The position numbers were made by a program, and so were the translations under genes. A model generated the notes under the pieces. That model worked only from the letters and a program-made list of their open reading frames with translations. It was not told the origin of the DNA and made no database searches. From Phycisphaerales bacterium (GTDB taxonomy: Bacteria; Planctomycetota; Phycisphaerae; Phycisphaerales; UBA5793), in the NCBI GenBank assembly GCA_020852515.1, contig JADZAS010000032.1, forward strand, positions 1 through 50,359: a stretch of 50,359 nt of DNA. The letters are read 5' to 3'. Shown here piece after piece: positions 16,484 to 24,844 of the stretch. Within the stretch, counting starts at the first letter, position 1. Each line of letters starts with the position of its first letter.

Positions 16484-18976
16484 TTACCGGATCGGGTCAT
16501 TGGCGCCTTCGGTCGGGACTTCGGCATAGCCGGTGAGCGTCTGCTGATCCGCCAGCCAGGCCTGGTAATTGGCAAAGACGGGGCCGAAGTGCATCGTGCC
16601 CATCGGGCTGAGCGACTGGAGGATCGCCAGCGACTGCCCGACCTGCGCGTTGAACTGCGCGACCTGCACGGCGCTGCCGCCCTGCGCCGCTTCAAGCAGG
16701 CACGGATCGCCGTCGGGGTTGATCGCCACGCCCTGATCGCCGTTCGACTCCGGCTGCGTGAGCTGCCAGACTTCAAAGCCTTCGGGTGAGATCGCCGCGG
16801 TGAAGTCCTCCCACCAGGTGTCGGATTCGAGCTGCGCCGGATCGTTCGTGGCGCCCCACGAGATGTCGCGGTCCCCGGCGTTGCCGGCCTTGGCGTTCTT
16901 CGATGCCTTGCCGCTCTTGCTTGCCGAGGCGGTCTTGGTGGCGCCGCTGGTCTCGGGAGCGCCCGACTGCTTGCCGGGTTCCTCCGTCGGCTGGCTGCCG
17001 GTCGCAGGCTCGGCCTGCGGCTCGCCGGCCGGGGCCACATCGGACACGGGCGTCGGTTCGGGCTGATCGTCGAACAGAAGCGACTCGATGTCGAGCGGAT
17101 TGGCATCGGCGCTGCCCGGGCCGAGCAGCGGGTCGCTGGAGAACTCCGTGGGTACGCTGGCCGTTTTCTCGGTCGTGTTCTTGAGGTCCATGCTCGCCTT
17201 GATGCGCTCGTCGGTGAGGTGGCGCATCATCGAGCCGTTGAACCACTTCTCCGACTTGCCCAGCAGGCGTTCGCGCATTTCGATCACGAGCGGCTGATCC
17301 GGGTGCAGGTGCAGGGAGCAGTCGATGTGCCACAGCGCCAGTTCGAAGTCGCCGGCGGCGATGGCTTCTTCAGCTGCGAGGTTGTGATTTGAGGTCAGGC
17401 GGTCGTTGCTCCACCAGAGCACGCCGTTGCGGGCGGCAAAGCGCGCGTCGTTGACGAGTTCGTTCGCGCGGCTGCCTTCGGCGATGAGCACTTCATCGCG
17501 CATGATCGAGGGCGTGATGAGGAAGGTGATTTCGCTGCGGCGAGTCGCGTCTTCCTTGCCCTTGAACGCGGCGCCGATGATGGGAATGTCGCCCAGCACG
17601 GGAACCTGGCGGCGCGTGAGCGTGGTCTCTTCGCGGAACAGGCCGCCGAGCACGATCGTGTAGCCGTCGCGCACGACCACGTTGGTCTGGAGTTCCTGGG
17701 TGATCTGGTCGGGAATGGTGAACGTGCTGCCGTCGCTGCCGGTCACGTCGCGGACGATGCCTTCGGACACGCTGGGCTTGAGTTCCATGCGGATGAAGCC
17801 ATCTTTGCCGACGAAGGGCCGGAAGATCAGTTGCGTACCAGTATCGAGGAACTGCACGGTCTGCGTCGTGCTCGTTTCGGTCGAGGTCGTGGAGAGGTAG
17901 CCGATCTTGCGGCCAATGAGGATCTGACCGCGGTTGCGGTTGACGGCCAGGACGCGCGGGCGCGAGATGACAGTGGTGTCCACGACTTCATCAAGCACGC
18001 GGAGGAAGACGGAAATGTCATCAGAGATGACGCCGATCTTCAGGCCGCCGGCGCGCTGCGTCTGGCCGACATTCGAGCGAATCGTGGTCGCCTTGTTGTC
18101 GCCCGGCTGGAATCCGCCGTCGCCGGCACCCGTAATGAGGTCATCAACGATGGAGAGCGGATTGGTGAAGTCGCTGAAGTTGACGTCGGCGAGAATGCTC
18201 CAGTCCACGCCGAAGGCGTTGTCCTCATTGAGCGAACTCTGCAGGACCGTCGCCTCGACGAGCACCTGCTGGGGGCGGATGTCCAGTTCGCCGATGAGCC
18301 GCGCGATCTCTTCGATGTTCTCTTCGTAATCGTGCACGACGAGCGTGGCCGCATTGGCCCAGTTGTCGGCGCCGCCATTGGATTCATCCGGTTTGAGGCC
18401 GGCGTCGACATCGGCGCTGATGGCGATGGTGCCCTTGTCGGAAAGAAGAGGCTGCACGAAGATCGACGCGTCCGTCGAGTTGAGATAACTCAGCTCGAAG
18501 CGGCGATACGCGAGCTGGCGTGCCGCTTCCTTGATGGCCCGAAGTTCTTCAAGGGTGTAGACCTTGATGAAGGCGCCTTCCTCGATGTAGCCGTAGCCGT
18601 TGCTGTTAAGAATGGCGTCGAGGGCTTCGAAGAAGGTCACGTCGTAGAGGTCAGCGCTGACGGTGCCGCTGACGTTCTTGGAGACGATGATGTTGCGCTG
18701 GCTCTGGATGCTGAGCATCTGCAGCACCTTGGCCAGGTCGGTGTTCTGCACGTGGATGTCAACCGTCGAGTACGCCGAGACGGCGACTTTGCCGGCGAGG
18801 TCGTCGCCGCCGTCGGTCTCGGTCGTCGCGTTCGAGGCCGGCGGATCGTCGGCCCACGCGTCGAGATCGACCTGCGCCATGGCGGGGTTTGCCAGGCCGA
18901 CGCAGGCGGCACAGACCAACCCGTACGAGCGGAGCAAACCCAGCGAGAAGAACTTCCCGTTCGTGCAGTCCAACAT
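16484..18976 (-). CDS. gspD: Secretin GspD/PilQ with long C-terminal extension
   Basis: The 830-residue protein forms the outer-membrane channel. A signal peptide ends near PAMAQ. An N0/STN-type domain lies at about 70-140 (VDIHVQNTDLAKVLQML), an N1-like region at about 155-235, and the secretin core at about 236-494, with VPVLGDIPIIGAAFKG (458-473) as the family signature. The first 494 residues make a complete short secretin. The remaining 330 or so residues are unusual: a TPR-like stretch (AAEEAIAAGDFELALWHI), a Pro/Ala/Glu/Ser/Lys-rich linker and a last region I cannot assign. GGGAG precedes the ATG. Confidence 0.93.
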   Translation of the reverse strand: MLDCTNGKFFSLGLLRSYGLVCAACVGLANPAMAQVDLDAWADDPPASNATTETDGGDDLAGKVAVSAYSTVDIHVQNTDLAKVLQMLSIQSQRNIIVSKNVSGTVSADLYDVTFFEALDAILNSNGYGYIEEGAFIKVYTLEELRAIKEAARQLAYRRFELSYLNSTDASIFVQPLLSDKGTIAISADVDAGLKPDESNGGADNWANAATLVVHDYEENIEEIARLIGELDIRPQQVLVEATVLQSSLNEDNAFGVDWSILADVNFSDFTNPLSIVDDLITGAGDGGFQPGDNKATTIRSNVGQTQRAGGLKIGVISDDISVFLRVLDEVVDTTVISRPRVLAVNRNRGQILIGRKIGYLSTTSTETSTTQTVQFLDTGTQLIFRPFVGKDGFIRMELKPSVSEGIVRDVTGSDGSTFTIPDQITQELQTNVVVRDGYTIVLGGLFREETTLTRRQVPVLGDIPIIGAAFKGKEDATRRSEITFLITPSIMRDEVLIAEGSRANELVNDARFAARNGVLWWSNDRLTSNHNLAAEEAIAAGDFELALWHIDCSLHLHPDQPLVIEMRERLLGKSEKWFNGSMMRHLTDERIKASMDLKNTTEKTASVPTEFSSDPLLGPGSADANPLDIESLLFDDQPEPTPVSDVAPAGEPQAEPATGSQPTEEPGKQSGAPETSGATKTASASKSGKASKNAKAGNAGDRDISWGATNDPAQLESDTWWEDFTAAISPEGFEVWQLTQPESNGDQGVAINPDGDPCLLEAAQGGSAVQVAQFNAQVGQSLAILQSLSPMGTMHFGPVFANYQAWLADQQTLTGYAEVPTEGANDPIR

Positions 18977-19021
18977 GATTGCTTTCTCCCTCCCCAGGTC
19001 GGAGCGCTGGTGCGCGCCGGA

Positions 19022-19621
19022 TCAGCCCGGAGTGTCCATCTTCAGTTCCACCCGCACCTGATCCTTCATCAGGATCACACTCCGCTTGAGCACGCGCTCA
19101 AGCACGAAACCCTCAATCCGTCCTCCTTCGAGCACGACGCGGTCGTTGATGACGGCCGCCGGTGCGCTGCCGAGGATCAGACTCTCGAGCTGGAGCGTCA
19201 ACGCCTCCTTGGCGATGCGCTGCTGCTCCGTCTCCGGAGAATCTTCGGGCGTATCCGTTTGTGACTTGGGGGCAGTGTCGTCAACCGAAGCCGCCTGTTC
19301 CGTCTGGGGAAACATTGCCTCCGGCGATCGGAAGAAATTCCGCGCCAGGTCGGTCGTGGAGTCCAGATAAACGATCGGCGCCGATTCGATCGCCGGTCGG
19401 TCGCTCGATTTCGCGGAGCCGCTCGGCGGCGTATTGGACTTGTCCGGTTCGGGCGCCGTCTCGCCGGCAACGGGTTCGGCCAGGCCGGTGCGAGGCACGT
19501 CGTTGAGCAGCAGCAGGCGCGCCCACAGCAGCAGCCCCACCACCGCGAGCACGCACATGGCGCTGAACTTGCGGCGGTCTGAGGAAAGGCGAATCCAGAT
19601 TCGTTGCAGATCCTCGTTCAC
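19022..19621 (-). CDS. GspB/GspC-like inner-membrane connector (PilP position)
   Basis: A 199-residue bitopic protein: short cytoplasmic N-terminus, one membrane helix (about 22-40), a Pro/Ser/Thr-rich periplasmic linker, and a compact C-terminal domain (about 140-199) of the form LESLILGSAPAAVINDRVV...GFVLERV. That pattern, in which a repeat asks for no stored value and an INxxxVxEGxxxxG-like core follows, is typical of the GspB/GspC/PilP periplasmic domains that touch the secretin. It has the gene-order position of PilP, just after PilO and before the secretin. The start is GTG, chosen because GAGGAGG stands upstream; it follows the pilO stop by 13 bases. Confidence 0.7.
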   Translation of the reverse strand: MNEDLQRIWIRLSSDRRKFSAMCVLAVVGLLLWARLLLLNDVPRTGLAEPVAGETAPEPDKSNTPPSGSAKSSDRPAIESAPIVYLDSTTDLARNFFRSPEAMFPQTEQAASVDDTAPKSQTDTPEDSPETEQQRIAKEALTLQLESLILGSAPAAVINDRVVLEGGRIEGFVLERVLKRSVILMKDQVRVELKMDTPG

Positions 19622-19634
19622 GTCTGGCTCCTCC

Positions 19635-20195
19635 TCACGGCTTGGTGGGCGCTGCAGCCGTTTCGCCGGCGATGCGGTAGTAGACGTCCAGCCCGATGGT
19701 CGCCTTGACCACACCGGAGTTGTGGTCCAGGTTCTGTGCCGTGAGCGAACTGATGCGCACGAGCCTCGGCAGCGCCTCGACGCGGCGGAGCAGATCGATC
19801 ACGACGTCGAACTGACCCGTCGTTTCGATCATCAGCCCACTGCTGGCCGTGGAGCCGACGGCGGTGTCCTTGCCGCGGTCGAGCTTCTGGCCGCTCAGGC
19901 CGAGGTACCGGATATCAGTGGAAATCCCGCTGATGACGCCGGCGACGTCGCTGGACTCAGGAATCGCCTTGGTTTCCTGGTCGAGTCGGGACTGAAGCGA
20001 AGCCAGCCGCCGCCGGGCCCGATCGCGGCTGGCAAAGTCTTCATCCGCGAGGGCCACGCGGCTGGTGAGCGCCTTGACCTCCGCGAGCACCGTTGCCCGC
20101 GTGTTGTAGGCCGGCCGGACGAGCGTGAAGTACGCCGCGCCCGTGACCGCCAGCAGAATACCGCCGTACTTGATGCGGCTGATCATCTCATTCAT
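19635..20195 (-). CDS. pilO: PilO-like inner-membrane assembly protein
   Basis: The 186-residue protein has one N-terminal membrane helix (about 9-25), a coiled-coil stretch (about 30-75) and a C-terminal ferredoxin-like region, the layout of PilO/GspM. The C-terminal pattern GLMIETTGQFDVVIDLLRRVEALPRLVRI is what I rely on for PilO. With PilM and PilN it forms the inner-membrane assembly platform. The ATG at 20195 overlaps the end of pilN by 8 bases and has AAGGGG upstream. Confidence 0.85.
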   Translation of the reverse strand: MNEMISRIKYGGILLAVTGAAYFTLVRPAYNTRATVLAEVKALTSRVALADEDFASRDRARRRLASLQSRLDQETKAIPESSDVAGVISGISTDIRYLGLSGQKLDRGKDTAVGSTASSGLMIETTGQFDVVIDLLRRVEALPRLVRISSLTAQNLDHNSGVVKATIGLDVYYRIAGETAAAPTKP

Positions 20196-20877
20196 CGCCG
20201 GCTGCCCCTTCCTGCCCATCCGCGCTCGCAAGATACCGGCACTCGAGATCGACTTCGAAACGCACGCGGAATTCGCGCACCGCGGACTGATCGATGCTCT
20301 TGGTCCGGTCGTAGTCGAGCTGGACCCGGCCGAAAGCGGGCTGCGTCTCGAGGCGGCCGACGAATTCGGCGACCTTCACGCCATCCTGTCCCACGCCGGT
20401 GATGTCCACCGAGAGGTAGCGCACCTGGCGGCGATCGTCCGCCTTGCGGCTCTTTGATCGATTGACGCGCTGGCGCAGTTCCTCCATGGCCGACATCGAT
20501 TCCGCCCGCTGGCCGACGCCCACGATGAGTTCGGTCACATACAGCCCCTCGGGCATGTTCTGACTCAGCAGGCCGAGCACGTCGGTCACGTTGATCGGCA
20601 GGGCGAGGCGGTAGTAGTCGGAGAGGTTCTGCGCGAGCCCGTCGGCCTTGCGGTTCAATTCGAGCGACTCGGCGCGGACGGATTCCAGTTCGGCGACGCG
20701 GGCGGTCAGATCGCTGGCCTGGGCTTTCATGCGATTCACGCCGGCCCGGGAGTGGATGACGAGTGTGCCGATGACCAGCGCCGCGACAAGCCCGTAGGTC
20801 GTGAAGCGCTGCCTGAGGCGTGAGTTGCCCAGGCGCTCGCGGTAGGCGGGCGGCATGAGGTTGATACTGCGGCTCAC
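20188..20877 (-). CDS. pilN: PilN-like inner-membrane assembly protein
   Basis: The 229-residue protein starts with INLMPPAYRERL, the short cytoplasmic motif by which PilN binds PilM, followed by one membrane helix (about 28-43), a coiled coil (50-85) and a periplasmic domain (about 95-229) with the GLYVTELIVG strand typical of PilN/GspL. The start is GTG and overlaps the stop of pilM (GTGA), so translation is probably coupled. It should connect cytoplasmic PilM with periplasmic PilO. Confidence 0.88.
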   Translation of the reverse strand: MSRSINLMPPAYRERLGNSRLRQRFTTYGLVAALVIGTLVIHSRAGVNRMKAQASDLTARVAELESVRAESLELNRKADGLAQNLSDYYRLALPINVTDVLGLLSQNMPEGLYVTELIVGVGQRAESMSAMEELRQRVNRSKSRKADDRRQVRYLSVDITGVGQDGVKVAEFVGRLETQPAFGRVQLDYDRTKSIDQSAVREFRVRFEVDLECRYLASADGQEGAAGDE

Positions 20878-22040
20878 GCGGCACCTCTCTTTCGCTCAGC
20901 GCCCTTGCGCGACGCGGTGGCGGCCACGCGATCGACCAGCGAAGGCTGCTGCGACGACGCCGAGCGCATGCTCAGCCCGGCGGCGACGCCCCACTCCGTG
21001 AGTGCCGCGTGGCGGCGATCCAGGCGCATTTCCGCGCCGGTGACGTCGATGCCCTCGAGCGGGCCGGTGACGCGGGCATCCACCTTGAGGTGCTCGGTGA
21101 GAACGGCGGCCAGATTCGGCTCACGCGCTTCGCCGCCGATGATGCTCACAAAGTCAGGCCGGGCGCCGCGAAACGTCACGCTGTAATAACGCAGGCACAG
21201 TGCCGCCTCCTGCGCCAGTTCGTGCATGAGCGGCCGGGTCGCTTCGAACGCAGCCCGGCTGACGCGATCGGCGCTGCCCGATTCGGTGTCCTGGGACATG
21301 CGCTCGATGCGCAACTGCCGGGCGGCGTCGTCGTCAAGACTGAGCCGCTCGGACACGGCCTTGTTGAATTCCTTGCCGGCGATCTCCACGGCCTTGACGA
21401 AAGCGAGCTCACGGCCGCGCGTGATGCACACGGTCGTCAGGCTCAACCCGACGTCGATGATCATCCGCACGACTGACTTGTCTTCCTGGCGCCGCAGGGG
21501 CCGGGTCAGATTGCGCGCGGCGGCGAGGAACGGAGCATCGACCGCCAGTGGGCGCAGGCCGGCCCCTATTGCCGCATCCAGGTACGATCCGAGCACTGCG
21601 CTACGCGCGGCAATGAGGATGACCTCGTCGCGCGTGTCGTGACCCTGCGAGACTTCGCCGGCGCGGATCCACTCCACCTCGATGGCATCCATCGGCACGC
21701 CAAAGCGCTCCGAGGCCTCCCAGCGCACGGCCTTGTTGCGCTCGTCGTCGGTCATCGTCGGAAGCCGGACGGCGCGAAGCATGAGATCAGACGGGCTGGG
21801 CGCGATGACACACGCATCACCCTTGAACGCGGCCATCTCCAGGGCGGAGCGCAGCGTGCGCTCGATCTCGAGTTTGCGCTGCACCGGTTCGTCCGGGAGC
21901 GGACGGCCGTAGGACTTGCGCGCCGCCGCCAGGGCGCGAAGCGTCCCGCCGGCGTCATCGAGTTGCATGAGTTTGACGCCGCTGTGGCCGATGTCCACGC
22001 CGATGGGCAATGCCGCTTTGTTCAGGATCTTCCATCTCAC
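20874..22040 (-). CDS. pilM: PilM-like actin-fold assembly protein
   Basis: The 388-residue cytoplasmic protein has the actin/FtsA-like fold of PilM. PIGVDIGHSGVKLMQL (about 12-27) is the phosphate-1 loop, MIIDVGLSLTTVCI (about 193-206) the second phosphate loop, and SIIGGEAREP (about 305-314) the adenosine-binding region. PilM binds the N-terminal peptide of PilN and couples the motor to the periplasmic parts. The start is GTG with AAGGAG upstream. It follows the GspH-like gene by 36 bases and overlaps pilN. Confidence 0.9.
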   Translation of the reverse strand: MRWKILNKAALPIGVDIGHSGVKLMQLDDAGGTLRALAAARKSYGRPLPDEPVQRKLEIERTLRSALEMAAFKGDACVIAPSPSDLMLRAVRLPTMTDDERNKAVRWEASERFGVPMDAIEVEWIRAGEVSQGHDTRDEVILIAARSAVLGSYLDAAIGAGLRPLAVDAPFLAAARNLTRPLRRQEDKSVVRMIIDVGLSLTTVCITRGRELAFVKAVEIAGKEFNKAVSERLSLDDDAARQLRIERMSQDTESGSADRVSRAAFEATRPLMHELAQEAALCLRYYSVTFRGARPDFVSIIGGEAREPNLAAVLTEHLKVDARVTGPLEGIDVTGAEMRLDRRHAALTEWGVAAGLSMRSASSQQPSLVDRVAATASRKGAERKRGAA

Positions 22041-22076
22041 CCGAAGCGCTCCTTCTCGCGTGCGCCAGACTGACTG

Positions 22077-22634
22077 CTATTCGAGCCGTTGTACGGAGAC
22101 GCGCCCCGTGAAGCCGCTCACATTGATCTGGAACCGCCCGTCGCTTCCAGTGACGACGAGCGAACCGCCGATGCTCGACGCGTTCTCGCCATTGATCGGT
22201 CCGCCGATGGCGTCGTAGGTGATGTAGTTGTTGGCGCCGTCGAAGACGACCTCTTCGAGCGCCAGCATGCGGAAGCGCTCATCGGTCTGGAAGTTGACGA
22301 TGTACTTGCCTGACCCGCCGTCGGAGATCGGGTCATAGAGCACGTCGTTCTCGGGATCGAAGGGCGAGGCGAGGATGCGATACCCGCTGCCATCTTCGGC
22401 AAAGAGCACGCGCCGCGGCGCCTGCCTGGCCATGGCGTCGGACTGGGCAAACGAAAGATCGGCAACGATCTGCCGCACCGCCGCTTCGGTCTCGAAACTC
22501 ACCGCATTGCTCATATTGGGAATGAGCAGCGACGCGGCGATGCCCATGAGCGTCACCACGATGAGGATTTCGATGAGCGTGAACGCCCGGGACGCGTACC
22601 GCCCCATCTGTTTCGGCAGTGAAGAACTACGCAT
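22077..22634 (-). CDS. GspH/FimT-like minor pseudopilin
   Basis: The 185-residue protein has a short positively charged leader, then RA followed by FTLIEILIVVTLMG, a type IV prepilin cleavage site with Ala rather than Gly at -1 and Glu at +5. The beta-rich remainder with AVRQIVADLSFAQSDAMARQ just after the helix is characteristic of GspH/FimT. After cleavage and methylation by a prepilin peptidase (not in this window) it would join the pseudopilus tip. It starts the part of the cluster that leads directly into pilM. Confidence 0.85.
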   Translation of the reverse strand: MRSSSLPKQMGRYASRAFTLIEILIVVTLMGIAASLLIPNMSNAVSFETEAAVRQIVADLSFAQSDAMARQAPRRVLFAEDGSGYRILASPFDPENDVLYDPISDGGSGKYIVNFQTDERFRMLALEEVVFDGANNYITYDAIGGPINGENASSIGGSLVVTGSDGRFQINVSGFTGRVSVQRLE

Positions 22635-22676
22635 TCGATCTGCTCCGTACCTCCAGCACCCTCTTTGCTCATGCGG

Positions 22677-22964
22677 CTATTTCGACTCGCCGCCTTCGAC
22701 CTTGACCGGCGGCATCGACGTCACCTTGACGTTGAACTCGCGCTTCTCGAGATCGCGGCGAAGAGTTTCCATCGATGCGGAAATGCGCCGCAGTTCGCGG
22801 ATCATCTCGAGCCGCTGGCTGGCCGCGTCGGGAATGCCGAACTGCTCGCTCGCCATGGCCGGGCGCGCCAGCACGCCGCGATCGGTTGCGAACATCACGA
22901 CCAGCAGGCACAGCGCGACCGCATTGACGGTCAGCATGGCGTTGAGGTACTTTGATCGGCGCAT
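22677..22964 (-). CDS. Small membrane-anchored protein, unknown
   Basis: This 95-residue protein has an N-terminal membrane or signal segment (about 8-26), then a charged helix with heptad character (RLEMIRELRRISASMETLRRDLEKRE) and a short tail. There is no prepilin cleavage motif. AAGGAG is well placed upstream. It lies between two pseudopilin genes and the spacing on both sides (42 and 45 bases) fits an operon member. I do not recognise a family; a scaffold role is a guess. Confidence 0.7.
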   Translation of the reverse strand: MRRSKYLNAMLTVNAVALCLLVVMFATDRGVLARPAMASEQFGIPDAASQRLEMIRELRRISASMETLRRDLEKREFNVKVTSMPPVKVEGGESK

Positions 22965-23009
22965 GACGCAACTCCTTGTTTCGGTGGAGGAACTCGCCTG
23001 AGACGATGC

Positions 23010-23699
23010 TCAGAACCGTCTGGAGCGAGCGAGCAGGCGCAGTCCCGTCCGAATCGTGCTCACATCGCGACTATCGGTAGATTCGTCAAACCAGGTAAGC
23101 CTCAACGCCAACGGTTCTTCAGTTGCGTCCGGACGTAGCGTCTGGGCCGTCCTGATTCCGGTAACCTCGCAGGCGATGACGGGCTGCGCGACGACCGCCC
23201 GGACGACGTCCGTTCGCGCGGCCAGTTCCTCGACGCGGTGCGGCGTGGCCCACGCCTGGTCCGAGAGTATCGGATCCTCCTCCGCCGGCGGGGCCCAGGT
23301 GTAGGCGATGATCGAGCGGAGCATCGGACTGAACCGGATGACGAGCACTTCAGAGAGATTCACCTGGCCGGGGAAGCGATCGTCCGAGAGCCACAACACG
23401 AGTGTGTCGAGCTGGCCCGCCTGAGTCGTGCTCTCGTGCAGTGCGAGAATGGCCGCCGCGCGATCGAGCAGGTCGCGGAGCATCTGCTGCTGGCCGGCCA
23501 GCGGGCCGCTGAGCAGCACCGAGGCGCTCGCGTCGGGCGCCGTTGGCGAACCGCGAATCAGTCGTGGGCCGATCACCGCGGCCGAAAGGGCCATGAACGA
23601 GCCCAGCGCCAGCAGCGACAGCGCTTCGCTCCATGCCACGCCGGGTCTGAGGTTCCGGGCCTTGGAGGCGGGATCAATAGTCGTAGTACGCTCGGCCAT
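23010..23699 (-). CDS. Divergent minor pseudopilin-like protein
   Basis: A 229-residue protein with a single N-terminal hydrophobic segment. The segment reads PG followed by VAWSEALSLLALGSFMAL: Gly at -1 and Glu at +5 as in prepilins, but Val replaces the usual Phe/Met at +1 and the FTLxE core is lost. The size, one-helix layout and position among pseudopilin genes fit GspJ/GspI/PilW-like minor subunits. The rest is unassigned. The start ATG at 23699 has AGGA at good distance; another ATG 6 bases upstream is possible. It overlaps the upstream pseudopilin gene by 26 bases. Confidence 0.65.
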   Translation of the reverse strand: MAERTTTIDPASKARNLRPGVAWSEALSLLALGSFMALSAAVIGPRLIRGSPTAPDASASVLLSGPLAGQQQMLRDLLDRAAAILALHESTTQAGQLDTLVLWLSDDRFPGQVNLSEVLVIRFSPMLRSIIAYTWAPPAEEDPILSDQAWATPHRVEELAARTDVVRAVVAQPVIACEVTGIRTAQTLRPDATEEPLALRLTWFDESTDSRDVSTIRTGLRLLARSRRF

Positions 23700-24234
23700 T
23701 CTCATCCTGACCTGCGACGTAGGCCTTGAATTCGAGCGTCTCGGGCTTGTAGAGCCAGCCGTAGGTGGTCGGCCCGGTCGGGGCCGGCGGCAATGTCATG
23801 CCATTGGGCACGACCCAGATGGCGCTGGATCGATTGATCGGATTGATGGGCATCTCCGCCATGTAGGGACCGAATCGAAACGTCTGGGAAGAACTCGACC
23901 CGATCGAGCCGTCGGCGGAGGTGGGGTTGGTCATCTGAGCGATGAAATCCGCTTCGGTGGGCGTCACGTTCGGATCGCCGCCCGCGTAACCGGGCGAAAC
24001 GCCAAAGTGCTGGGCGCGGTAGACCTGGATCTGCTGGCGGATGTAGCGCAGGTCCTGCATGAGCGCCGAGCTGCCCGCGATTTCCGAAGCGCTCGAGAAT
24101 CGCGGCATGACGATCGCGGCGAGAATGGCGATGATAAGCACGACGATGACCAGTTCGACGAGCGTGAACGCGCGCCGCATCCGGCAGCAGTGCGAACGGG
24201 TCTGAGAGGTCGTGCTGAACATCAGCCACTCCAT
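23674..24234 (-). CDS. GspG-type pseudopilin (third copy)
   Basis: The 186-residue protein carries RRA followed by FTLVELVIVVLIIAILAAIV, a canonical prepilin helix with Ala at -1 and Glu at +5. The leader would be unusually long (about 21 residues) if the ATG at 24234 is used; a GTG 9 bases upstream and an internal ATG close to the cleavage site are alternatives. The helix continues into SALMQDLRYIRQQIQVYRAQHFG, the GspG pattern, but the C-terminal half is longer than in the two upstream genes and ends in ENGRAYYDY. Confidence 0.85.
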   Translation of the reverse strand: MEWLMFSTTSQTRSHCCRMRRAFTLVELVIVVLIIAILAAIVMPRFSSASEIAGSSALMQDLRYIRQQIQVYRAQHFGVSPGYAGGDPNVTPTEADFIAQMTNPTSADGSIGSSSSQTFRFGPYMAEMPINPINRSSAIWVVPNGMTLPPAPTGPTTYGWLYKPETLEFKAYVAGQDENGRAYYDY

Positions 24235-24307
24235 CGAAACCACCCGCCGCGAACGTGCGCCGCCTCAGGCGAGCGTGCCGCACTTCCGGATGGCTGCAGC
24301 GCAGTGA

Positions 24308-24736
24308 TCATCCGGGCGGGTTGTAGGTATTGGTGATTTCGTCAAAATACGGGGCGGTCATCACTCCGTTTACGTCGTCCCAGACCCAACCGACGTTGAT
24401 GGACTCGGCAACGCCAATCCCGACCGACTCGGTGAACGGGTTATAGGGCGCCGCCTGCAGGTACTTGACTTCATCAGGCGGATTCACCAGGGGGTCCCAG
24501 TCGGCGGCGGTGCCGCTCGTGCCCAGCGGAGGCAGCGAACCGTGCCGCGCCTTGTAGACTTCGATCTGGCCGCGCACGATCTGCAACTGGCTCTTGACGG
24601 TCGAGACGGAGGCGTCCACGCGGGCGCTGGTGAATTGCGGAATCACCATCGCGGCGAGGATCCCGAGAATCACCACGACGACGAGGATCTCGATCAGCGT
24701 GAAGCCACGATCCCGTGATCTTGAGGTGAAGCGCAT
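24308..24736 (-). CDS. GspG-like pseudopilin (second copy)
   Basis: The 142-residue protein has DRG followed by FTLIEILVVVVILGILAAMV, a canonical prepilin sequence, then VSTVKSQLQIVRGQIEVYKARHG as in the major pseudopilin. Its C-terminal half (GWVWDDVNGV, FDEITNTY) is clearly related to the upstream gene (GWLWDDANGR, FDEINNVY), so the two are paralogs. The ATG at 24736 is chosen because GGGAG lies 10 bases upstream. It is separated from the first gene by a stable hairpin. Confidence 0.9.
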   Translation of the reverse strand: MRFTSRSRDRGFTLIEILVVVVILGILAAMVIPQFTSARVDASVSTVKSQLQIVRGQIEVYKARHGSLPPLGTSGTAADWDPLVNPPDEVKYLQAAPYNPFTESVGIGVAESINVGWVWDDVNGVMTAPYFDEITNTYNPPG

Positions 24737-24793
24737 GGCAAGGAACTCCCGGTACACCCGCACTGGCCGATCGGGCCGCTCTGATTGGAAAAG

Positions 24794-24823
24794 AGAGGCG
24801 ACAGCGTTTCCGCTGTCGCCTCT
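24794..24823 (-). terminator. Intercistronic hairpin after the major pseudopilin gene
   Basis: A perfect 13-bp stem (24794-24806 with 24811-24823) with a 4-base loop. On the minus strand it is followed by CTTTTCC. It lies just after the gspG stop and before the second pseudopilin gene. It probably acts as a leaky terminator or 3'-end stabiliser that leaves more gspG message than downstream message. Confidence 0.65.
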
Positions 24824-24844
24824 GAAGTTCTGCGTTTACAACTA

